A DNA stretch of 64,000 bases, taken from Mnemiopsis leidyi. Its lineage: Eukaryota > Ctenophora > Tentaculata > Lobata > Bolinopsidae. The position numbers and the translations under genes are program-made. The notes beneath the pieces were generated by a model that was not told the origin of the DNA, searched no databases, and saw only the letters and a program-made list of their open reading frames with translations. Of this stretch, positions 14,201 through 26,200 are shown one piece after another (the first letter of the stretch is position 1; each line of letters begins with the position of its first letter). The stretch covers positions 73,215 through 137,214 of the forward strand of contig JH153929.1 of NCBI GenBank assembly GCA_000226015.1. The letters are read 5' to 3'.

Positions 14201-17200
14201 TTGAGAAATAATCGAATGCGTTCCACTTTTGTTTGCTTCCGGGCAAAAATTGTTTGTAAATTTAGAACGACATGGTTGTGGTTCGTTTTCTATTTCTAAG
14301 GTATTAAAGGCTTATAACTTATGTACCGATCAAAGTACACGTATTTCTCACTCAGTAACACAATGTGATTTCCATGTAAGACGTAGAGAAACTTAAATTT
14401 TTGTTAAAGTCATTCACTTACAGACTACAATCTTAATAATTGTTCTAGGAACCATAACGCCAAGTTTCAGTGAGACAATAACATTTTTACCTAGGGAGCA
14501 AGACGCGAGCTATAACCCGGACTGAAAGTTTAACTACCAGCTCTTTTAGGTCAACTGTGCAGCAGAGAGCTTTCTCTATTCTTCCGTAATAAAGTTACTT
14601 CCAACATCGTAATGTCTAGTCATTCGCTATTATGCCAGCAGGAATGCCATGGTATTTTGATTTGCTACCAACTCGCAATATTCTAATATTAAGTTTGTCG
14701 GTTGTTATAACTATAAGATAAATGTATTTCGACCACAGGAAAAATTGCATTTAGTATTATTTGCCATAAATATCGAATGCTTCAATTATTGTTTTAGATG
14801 ATTTTTAGGGAAAATCTTATTTAGAGACAATCATAAAGTAACTATTGGATCTTCGATTTCAACCATTTTCATAAGTTAAGCCGAATTAAGGTAGTTTTGA
14901 AAATTCTCGGTTTTCTTAGCCAAAATAGTTTTCTCATAAAGTTTATCACTCTTTAATCATTATCGTTATAGTTCTAACGATGTCGGAAGAAAAAGACAAC
15001 ATAAGACCTGCTGAAGGCTATGAAGGTAGTAATAATTATTTCTTCAAAGAAATAATTTTGTCACTGAGATACACAACCAACCACGTAAACATTACACCTC
15101 CTGACCCTTCCTTGCTGAATCTCAATTATTTAAAACAAGTTTATTTGCTGCACAGAATGTTTATCGCTAATTTCATCAACAAAATTAGGACCAAGATATG
15201 ATGTCTGATGTAAATGTCTAATAGTAAATTTTCAGCACCAGATACGCCCACAATTAACATTGAAGTACCACTTTCAGAAAACGAACCAGTCAGCTCCCCT
15301 AACAACAGTAAGTAACACTGGTTACAAATTCCTGAAATAAATCTCTATTTTGGTTTCTGCCCCGAATTTTTTTAAATTTCTCTATTGGGAAAAATGTTTG
15401 AGAGAGTCACTGTCAGTGACGACCACCAATCTGCACCATCGTCCCCAAGTCCTTAAGGACAAACTCCTTTGTCTTTAGCTCACATGATCAACTTTTTCAG
15501 TTGTAACTGAGCTGCAGGCTCATTCTAAACTGAGATCAAACAGTGACCCGCAGTTCCACCTTCTAAGAGAAAACGACTCAGACAATGCGGCACCACGCGG
15601 CTCATGGGCGGACAGCACGTCAGACATCTCAGATTGTAGTAGCACTAATAGACCTGTCAGTCTATGTGTAAAATACGCGGAGTCAGAGGTGTGGAGATTT
15701 TATTTTCACTGCTTTTTTATCTTCATCGTTTCATAGGGATTTAAATCAAATAGCAAAAATGATCAAACTGAATTCTAAACTCATTATTTTCCCCCATATT
15801 CATATTAGTCTGTGAGTGTATTATTATCTGTACCGGTACAGCCCCAAAGTACACACAAGTAGGATACTATTACTATGATAGTTGAGATGTATGGTCAAAA
15901 TTGTTCCATTCCAACTTTGAATCATTGACAAAATTCAATGTTGAACTCATTTTCAGGACAACTTACTAGCGATAGAATCCGATTTAGAAGCACTAGACGC
16001 AGAGTCGACCTACGACAAGTTACAGCGACAGTTCGACAACAGCAAACTTTCTGATATATTCGACTATGAGCAAGGTGAGTACAATTAGGGGGGAAAAATT
16101 CTCACTTTCTTACTGTTGAAGAATCAAACACTTAGACTGTGCTGCCCTTAAGTGGAACTTTTGTTGCATGGAGCAATTAATTTGTCGAGGTTTTACCCGA
16201 CTCGCAGCTTTGCTGCTCTCTGGCGAGATATCGTTTCATCAGAACGGTAGACAGATATAATATCGGCAGCAATTAATGTGCTATTGTATTCCAGCTCAGT
16301 GCTGCGCGGTGATTGGGTCACCTGGTCTGCTGCGCCACTGCGCCGTAGTGAATGCATGCTGTCTCAATACGAGACAAGATCTTATGGCGCAGCATAATTT
16401 TTAAGTTTTTACGGCGAGTAAATGTTCACACGTATTACTTATTGTATCTGATAATAGTAGGACTGTCTTTCAGAACAACGGAGGAGATCCATGTCAGCAA
16501 TACCGACCAAGAAGAGTCGCCACGTGTATGTGAAGGGGAACGAGTCCCCAGCCCAGTCACGAGTCACGTGACTTATTAACCAGTTTATTGATGACTAATT
16601 GTGGGAGATAATTGAATGGTAATTTATCAGAGTCAAAGAAACTCGACGATATCTTGTGTTTGTCAGTTCATGATTGTTGAAATAACCATGACTTTCAGAG
16701 GTTATGAAAGGACTTTTGCTGTGTATAATAACGTGTTAATGAAATGATCAAAATATGATGATTGTGAATATAGTAAGGTAATTTAACAAAGCGTTCCGAT
16801 GTATTCTGTTCCTCGAGGAAGCTATTTTACCTTTAAAAGGTTTTCTCTGTTTGGGATGTTTTTATCTATGTTCGCACGAATCCCTATTCCCTGCCATATT
16901 CAATTTTAGTTTTAACCAATTTGAAAATAAAAGATGTAGTCAATATAATATTATATTCTGAAGTTGCTGTCAAATAAAAAGGTTTTCTGTCAAAACTTGA
17001 GACCAATACAATTACATGCTCGGCGTTTTATTATTCAGTCGATCAACTGAGACTCAAGACAAAAGTGAGAAGAGCCGGAGCATGTCAAAGTCACGTTAAT
17101 CAATTGATAATAAAAGTTGCAATAACGGGCTTACTTTGCTTGCCAACGACCATACTATAGGCATGAATCCTTTGTAGTGTGATAACCTACTGTCGCGGAC

Positions 17201-20200
17201 TTCATGCGCTGTCACGCATTTCATGGCCAAAGAAATCTAGACGCGCATCGCTCGTTAAATTGAATTAATCCTCGGCTGGATCTGTGCACCACCTAACCTG
17301 GGCTATAGTCATATCACCTGAAATTTGGAGTTGTAAATCTTTATCTAGATGTGATCCTTCTAGAAATTATTTGTTTAAATTATTTCGGTCATAAACCAAG
17401 AAATTATGAATTAAGATTGCTTAAAACGTGGTCTTTGAGGTTATACAGTCTTAGGAGTAACGCGACTTTTAAAGTGACTTGTAGCAGTAGCACACTCCGA
17501 GGCTAAAGACTCAACTAAATATGACAAAAATCTAGAACGAGTGTAAGTGTGGTAAGCGTCATGTCGGTCAACAAAATAAAATAACAGTTTGATGCAGTAG
17601 ACAGCACTAAAGATATTTCTTCAAATACGAACAATTCTACATTTCACTTGTCCAACGTTAATGCTGTCCTTGAAGTTCGACCTTACCACTTGTTCGCACA
17701 CTCGAGTATCCAATGATACCTGCAGCTCCACACCCGCTGGTGTCGTAGCAGCCTACTGATTCCGCACTAGGTCCGGAACATTGGCTTCCACCGTGAGCGG
17801 GAGCAGGGTTGGTGCATGTTCGGGTTCTTGTTTGGGTACCATGACCACATCTGTTGGAGCATCCCGACCAGGAACTGTAACTCGACCACCCACCATTCAC
17901 TGGTAATGGATGGATTAGGGAAGACAATCAACCGTGAGGCAATTACCATCAATATTCCGACTTATTCAATTATAAGTTGTTAAAACAAAAAGCAAAACCT
18001 TCCCGCAGACGATTGTTGATAAATTTTGATTCTGAATCCTGATCTTGGACAAAAACTGAAGACCATTTAGGGGGAATAGTAGGAAACGGGGTTTGTTGCA
18101 GCTTGTTTTTTGACTGTACAGGAACTTAAAGCACTCCAATGCACATTAATTGCACGAATTAATCTTTAATTTTAAGAGGATGTATCTTAGGAAATCGCAG
18201 AAAGAAAATTTTTCCGAGAACTTGAAAATTTTTGGAAATTCATATTGCATGAATAAAACTTTGCCATTTTACAGTTAATAATGCTGAAAATTTGCACGAA
18301 TTTTGATCAATTTAATTAATTTTAATTAAGGTTAATGGTACCTAAAAATTTCGAGAAAAACCAAATAAAGTTGACTTCACCGCAGCCGTCTAAAGTTGCC
18401 AAGTCCCAAAATTCTATTTTTATTGTTGCCCAATTTTAAAAACTTGCACATGCTACTGTGAAATATTAACCCTCTTGAAATTTTGCACACGGGTAGAGAG
18501 CAGTGATTGAAACATTTTGGCGTCATCTAAAGTCTGTTGTCAAGGAAAGGTGAAGGATTTTTGGACATTTGAAATAAAAGTAGCAATGTTTCTGCTAAAT
18601 TTCAACTTGAGTTCAAAAAATTATTGAAGACTCCCTTAATTTGCCTAAGTGCAAAATATTTTTTGTAAAAAGTGACCTTATATCTTCAAATTGAAATGTG
18701 GCAGAAAAATGGCTACTTTTATTTCAAATGTCCAAAAATCTTTCACTTTTCCTTGACAACAGACTTTAGGTGGCACAAAAATGTTTCAATCACTGCTCTC
18801 TACCCGTGTGCAAAATTTCAAGAGGGTTAAAATTTCACAGTAGCATGTGCAAGTTGGGCAACATGAAAAATAGAATTTTGGGACTTGGCAACTTTAGACG
18901 GCTGCGGTAATGTCAACTTTATTTGGTTTTTCTTAAAATTTTTACAGTTGCTTTACAAAGGTATCATTAAGATTCGTGAAAATTTTCAGCATGATTTAAT
19001 GTACAACGGCAAAGTTTTATCCATGCAATATGAATTTCCAAACATTTTCAAATTCTCGGAAAAATTTTCTTTTTGCGATTTCCTAAAATACATCCTCTTA
19101 CTCTCTTAGAATCGAAAATCAATTCGTGCAATTAATGTGCATTAGGGTGCTTAAAGCTCCTGTACAGTAAAAACAACTAGCTGCAAAAAAAACCCTGTTT
19201 TTCTACAATCAGTATTTCACCTGGACATGGTTGAATGTTACAATTTCTAGATTCCACAGCATCACCCAAACAGTTCTTTCCTCCAAAAGCAGGGGCAGGG
19301 TTGTTGCACGTTCTTTTTCTTGACTGGCTCCCCCCACCACAGGGAACCGAACATCCAGACCAAGCGCTGTACTCGCTCCAAGCTCCGTTCACTTTTAATG
19401 ATAGAATTAGAAAAAACGATCATAATTAATAGGAATTTAAAAGTTTTTACTGTAGTATGTATTTTTACTAGCCATAGCTCCAACAACTTGGACATTATCT
19501 ACCTGGACATGGTTGAATGTTACAATTTCTAGATTCCACAGCGTCACCCAAACAGTTCTTTCCTCCAAAAGCAGGGGCAGGGTTGTTGCACGTTCTTTTT
19601 CTTGACTGGCTACCTCCACCGCAAAGTGCCGAACATCCAGACCATTCACTATAGTCACTCCAGTTTCCATCGACTGGATTTCGTATGTTCAGGTTTGTTG
19701 GTTTCTTACTATTGTGTTCGAATTTTTCATAGTCTGCAGTTTGCGCTCTTTTTGCTATTTGAATTCAATCTAAGGAACTAAGGCAAGAAAGTCCTTCAGG
19801 CTACAACTTTGATATCAACAAGAATATCCTTCAATTATCTACCTGGACATGGATGAGTGTTGCATTCTCTAAATTCCTCAGCGTCACCCAAACAGTTCTT
19901 TCCTCCAAAAGCAGGAGCAGGATTGTCGCATGTTCTTGTTCTAGACTGGCTACCTCCACCGCAAAGTGCCGAACATCCAGACCATTCACTATAGTCACTC
20001 CAGTTTCCATCGACTGGATAGGCGTATGTTCAGGTTTGTTGGTTTCTTACTATTGTGTTCGAATTTTTCATAGTCTGCAGTTTGCGCTCTTTTTGCTATT
20101 TGAATTCAATCTAAGGAACTAAGGCAAGAAAGTCCTTCAGGCTACAACTTTGATATCAACAAGAATATCCTTCAATTATCTACCTGGACATGGATGAGTG

Positions 20201-23200
20201 TTGCATTCTCTAAATTCCTCAGCGTCACCCAAACAGTTCTTTCCTCCAAAAGCAGGAGCAGGATTGTTGCACGTTCTTGTTCTAGACTGGCTACCTCCAC
20301 CGCAAAGTGCCGAACATCCAGACCATTCACTATAGTCACTCCAATCTCCGTCAATCGAGCAGGCGTATTTGCAGTTTTTCAGTTTTTGTTCGATTTTTTT
20401 GCACTTTTTCCAATTTTTTCCGCTCAGCGTTTTATCCTTGCTTTTACAACCAATGGATGATTCAAATCCTATCTTAAGACATTTCTCATAGTTTTTTAGG
20501 TCCTCATTGAACCTTCGATCATCAAGATCACACTCGCTCAATACCGCCAAGGCAAGAAAAGTCACATACAAAATCACAGATGAAGACCAACAATTCAACA
20601 TTATCAAAACTTAGGATAAGTTGCAAACTCAGGACTGAAATGAATTACTGAGAGCAGTCAAGCCAACCGGAGAGAACAATAAATTGACGTTTTTGAAACG
20701 TTGGTGGACGGGCCAGCAACATGAAAATTTTATGCAGAACCGCTTCAAATTCGTGACAACACGAAGAATAAATCTTGAGAAAGGCGCTTGATCAAGAACC
20801 ATTTGTTCTCACAGTTAATTCAATTAAGGCTGCGGCACCTATTTTACGTAGGTTAAGTAAACAATTTATTGAACTCTATCTCATTCTCTGATCTTGTTGC
20901 TCTAGTGACAAATAGTATTCAATAAACTATATCTTTTGTCAAATATACGGTCAAGTGGTGATTGTCTGATGGGATGTAACCTTCGTCAAAGCATTTCTGA
21001 CTCACATGAAAACAATGCACGGTATCAATTCTTTCGTAGAAGGTCCTTCACATATTTTAGGAACGGTAGCTATAAGCTAGCGTTTTTACTTCGATCATGA
21101 ACTGAAATTTATCTCTAAAAATGGTGGTTCGGTCCAACTAAATATGTTAGTAGTCAACTAAATATGTTAGTAATCAACAGTTCACTGCAATGTTTTTTAT
21201 GTTTCTTTTACCAAATTTTTCACATTGAATATTGGTTCAACTATTACTACAACAGGTTCTCCATAACTGATGAATGATGATATTCCTGTTTATTCCTCGA
21301 CTGAGTTAAGATGGTTATGATGATAGGATCTTATTTTTTAAATTTCTGATTCGAGTGGAAACAAATTTTTGTTTTAAGAACTTGGTTAGCATGCAATTTT
21401 AGATATCAAGCTAACCCCAGATGTTTAAATTTTATACGTTTTTTTATTGAAAACTTCACAATTAGTACAGGATATCAAATACAGCAATGATCACTTTTAA
21501 AATAGAATCGCTAAAAGAAAAATTGAAATGCCCAAGAGAAAAAGCCTATCCTGTAATAACTGTAGGAATCCCAAAACGTAGATATGCTCAGCAAGCTGGG
21601 CATAATTTGTTTTGGACTACCTCAGTATCAGCGTTGCCAATCTTAAACCCCAGCGATTCGATTTCTGCCAAGATTGCAGCATCATTGACCGAGCCTTTCT
21701 CGACAAAATTCTCGTGATAGTCAACAAAGTCCTTTGGTTGTTGCTGAGGAGCACGTGGTTGTTTGCTGAGCGCTTGGTTTACAAGATTCTGACAAAACTG
21801 TAATCCATGACAATCAAGAGACTTGACAAAAGTTTCAATGGTACTTAGATCCATAGTTGAGAATGTCGATACCAAGATAAAACAAACTACCTTTTTTCGA
21901 GATAAGAAGTACACTCTTTGGTGGTTCAGGGATGATGAGAGAGAAGATGAGTCACTAAGTCAGTAAGTCAGCATGCAATCTTCTACTCCGTCCGTCATAG
22001 GTATGTATGTCTCAATATCAACGGTCTTTCATTTTTATGGCAAATATCATAATGCATTGCCGATGTTCTCAGTTCATTGGAAACGTGTAAAAAGAGCAAA
22101 AATATTAAATATGACAACCGCGAATCGTGATACTACCATCACCTCAGGATGAAACTAAGCGACCACATTAAGTCCTCAATCTTGGCATGGGACGAACGAG
22201 TGCCATCTCTTTTCGAGGCCAACATGCAAGAAGAACTTGGCCCCTATGGTCACCGAATCTTCCAGCAGCGATTTCCTAAGCAGAACAAGTGAACAAGGAC
22301 GTTCGTCGTGACCATTGCTACAAGGACACTTTTCCATTTGGCATAGTTTATTTGTGAGTGACCCTTGCCGTCCAGGGTGTATGTACTTCTTTGAGTGATT
22401 TAAATTATTTGTATGAGCACTTGTTTCCTTTTAGAGATATTATATGAGTTAAAGTTTAAGACAACATTCTAATTACTTTTTCTAAATTCATTTCTTTTTT
22501 GTGTACATTCTTAATATTTATTCGTTGATGTATAGTCATAACGGAGTGTTAGTGCTCCAGACTGACAAACTTTGTTAATTCCTGTTAATTCCTGTTACTG
22601 ATAGTGATACATTTTTATTGAAATCTTCCAATTATCATCATGAAAGTGTATTACAATATCAATTGTAAACAGAATTTGAAAAATGAACTTAAGGAACCAA
22701 GAAATGCCTTGACAACTAAACAACGATGATAACAATCAGGGGACACCAATTCACCCATGTGACTAGTCACATGACCTTTGGGTCAAGTGAAAGGGCGAGC
22801 AATTACATTGGGCCCCAATTGCAAGAGGAAGGATGGGCTTAGGGCTATAAGTTAATGTTACGACCTTTAAATGCGTTTCTAGTTAAAATGTTACTGGTCA
22901 CAACCTTGAATCTGATGCAATTGAAGTTGTACAAATAGATTAAATATTTGATAATATTAATTATGTGTTATCAGGGTCATGAAAGTGGGATGTGTCATGA
23001 TCTGAAGCCGAGCTGTTATCTGCAGATGTGACACTGAGAAGTGTAATGTGTGTCCTGACCAATGTAATGTGATCCCTGGGCGCAACTGTCGTTTCTAGAA
23101 TCTAAGCTACCCAATCAGATCACATTAATGATTGGGCAGCTTGTTAAACCGTGGGAGTTGGATTCTTCTGGGCGCAACTGTCGGCAGGCCACAGATGCAG

Positions 23201-26200
23201 ATGTGCGGATAAATTCCTTTCAGATATGTTCAAGAAGCTCTGCTTTAAACACGCCTGGCCTGGTATCCTCTCGGAGACAAAGAGGAAGTTTATTCCAACT
23301 AAGATGGGTGCGATAAAAGGAAGATTTTGATATTGCTTTACCAGGTGGAATTGAAGATATGAATGATAAGTGGTCAAGATGTGAGCTTCTCAGACGGCTT
23401 AAACTGGAGAAGAAAATGAGGTAATGAGGCAGATTGGAACATGAGTTATTGAGTTGTATTGATGCACCAAGGAATGAAAGAACTTGGGATCTTGATAGTA
23501 AAAACTATACCAAAGGGGTAGAATGTTTAACTATTTACAATCAATGGACATGATAAATTTCCTCTACATTATAGCTTACACCATCATCATTGCGGATCCG
23601 TTTAATAGCCCTTTTATGCAGTCCTTCAAACTTAGCAACGGTGGTGATTGAAGATGGTCGCCAAATGATAGGACAGTGTTCGAATATTGAACGCATTGGA
23701 GTGTTCAAAATATTTAAAAAATGATAATTTCTTTTAAGCACGCCAAATTTTTTGTTTGATTTACCATAAAGGGAATCGACATGACTATTAAAATCAAGAT
23801 TAGATGTCATGATTATGCCTAAATCTTTTTCGGAATAAGTGTACTCAAAAAGATTCTGTCCCATAGAGTAAATATAACGTGTAAATGGTAAAATGCCATT
23901 AAAAGGAGACCACCTTTTAGGTATAGGAATAACCTTACATTTGTCAGGATGAAAATTCATTTATTAGTTCTAGCCCATGTCGTGAGGTAATTAATGTCGT
24001 GTTGAAGTATATTGTGGTCTTCCTCTTGTGATATCTCTCTCCATATTTTAGTATCATCAGCATATAGAAGGATATAAGTGCCCTGGGAGAGTCCAGAATG
24101 TATGTCATTTATGAAAAGAACAAAGAGTGTAGGTCCAATAATTGACCCTTGAGGGACACCTGCTAACACTGGTAAGGTATCAGAGATAGCACCATTTACA
24201 ACAGTGGATTGCTGACGTCCGGAGAAGAAAAAATCCCATTATCAGATGTTATTACATATGATTGAAAAGTGTTCGTGATTACTTATCGATTAAAATTATT
24301 TTTAAAATAGATTTTCACAGTCTTGGTCAAAGCATTGCCATTCAACCGTCAGTTAATTAAATTAGCTGGTGTTATGTTGAATCATAATAAAGTCAGTTCA
24401 AGAATGCATCGACCTAAAATATTCAATGATCCAGATTCCTGTTACAATTAAGCCGCCTAATACTAAATACAGTAATACACGGGTCGTGACTATTCATCCA
24501 AGAACAACGCAAGAACACAATTGTAAGATATCAATGGCCGTTAGAATATGCAAACATTTTCCTTAGCCACAAAGTAAGATGAAACTTTGGAAAAATTCTT
24601 GGCTTCAGCATTTTATTCTCTAATCCCTCCTTTATTTATACATGAAGACGCATTGAGCTGTTGTTCTCAACAGCAGTCACGTGATACGAAAAAATCACGT
24701 GCCACATGCTAGGATACGTCTTTAAGTTTAACACATCGCACAGATAACATCACGTGACGAGCACACTACATTAATCCCACTTGGTTTACACACTGTCAGG
24801 AGGAATTCACACGGCCCGTCTTTCGTTTGGTATAATGGCTAGTGAAATATGGGTGTCGACCGGACGGTCTACTTTCGAACATGCGCTCGACCGCGCTAAT
24901 TGTTATGTGCACATGGTCAAAAAGTTTATTTAGACATAAAAATCTGGCTGCCTGGTCGGTGCAGAGGCATTATGTAGATCTGGTAATTTTCTTATTTTGA
25001 ATCCGAGGAGACTTTGCAGTTTCAAAGTTGTTATGTTTAATTAATTTGTGTTACGGAGCGTGATGCGTCATTTGTGTGCTTTTATGTTGAGTACAATCCT
25101 CTTGCTTTGAATCGCAAAGCATTGTTTTGCTTATTAGGCAACATTTGTTTTGAAGTTATGGTTGGTAATTCGGTTTCACACGGTAGCAAGACCGGTTAAC
25201 GCCCAAACTCGCTTCGAAAACCAAAAAATACGACCTCATATAAAATTATGCAGCACTTGAAAAGCAATTATTCAGGACCAAACTTATCATCGTGCTTTGT
25301 TGACACCGTCGATTTAAAAACTGGATTGACCGCCGGTTGATATTAAATAAAACTCGTGACAAAGAATTGTTCTTTTGTAGCTACAGTAGTATGTAAACTG
25401 TTGGGTATGACGTGACTCAAGCTTATTTATCATGGGTGTTGGGGCTTCTTGCGACTCAGGTAACTAACAGTTTCTATCTATGTTTCTATCTTTGTTTCTA
25501 TCTATGTTTTTACGACTTCTTTATATGTCGAAAGTGCGAAAAACATGAAAAAATGTCGAAAAATGTCTTTATAATTATAAAATTTAACTGATTGTACGAC
25601 CCAGACCCAATTTTAATTTGCTAGACGTTGCCTAGCCCTGCTGCCACGAAGCAGCAGCCTCCGGCGCCGCCCCGCCATTCATTTTTCTTGTCTGAATTTA
25701 TTTCATCAGGGGCGTCAGAGAAAGAGTTTCTTTTGATGCAAGCAAAAGATTTGTCACACGAGCTGAGACACACAAGAACTGTTTGTGACACCCTTAAAGA
25801 CGAAGTACTGAAATAATCTACCCTTGCCCTTTCGGACTCTATTTTGTTTCGATGGGGAAAATCGAAAAAAAGCATAAATCGCGCGTTCAAAGTGGTCCTT
25901 AGATTTTCACTCTTGATCCGCTGATTTGTAGCTCCCTATCTGTATTACGTCTCTCTGTGACAAACCTCCCTGTAACACTAGTCTCTGTAACAACCTTCTC
26001 TCTCAACTTCCAGTTATCAGACAACAAAGCGCGATGTGAAAGAGCAGAGAGCGACAAGAAACAGCTCAAATTCGCGGTAAAGCAGCTCAACGCCAAGATC
26101 CACGAGTACGAAATAATGATCACTAGGTTACAACACGCCGTTAAAAACAACGAGGTTTACGATATGTACGACGAGACGTTGTAAGTATGACAACATTAGG

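Noticed and set aside
24828-24890. tRNA-like stretch (TGGTATAATGGCTAGTG, later TTTCGAACAT)
   Set aside because: It resembles box A and box B, but no acceptor-stem pairing or clean anticodon arm could be built.
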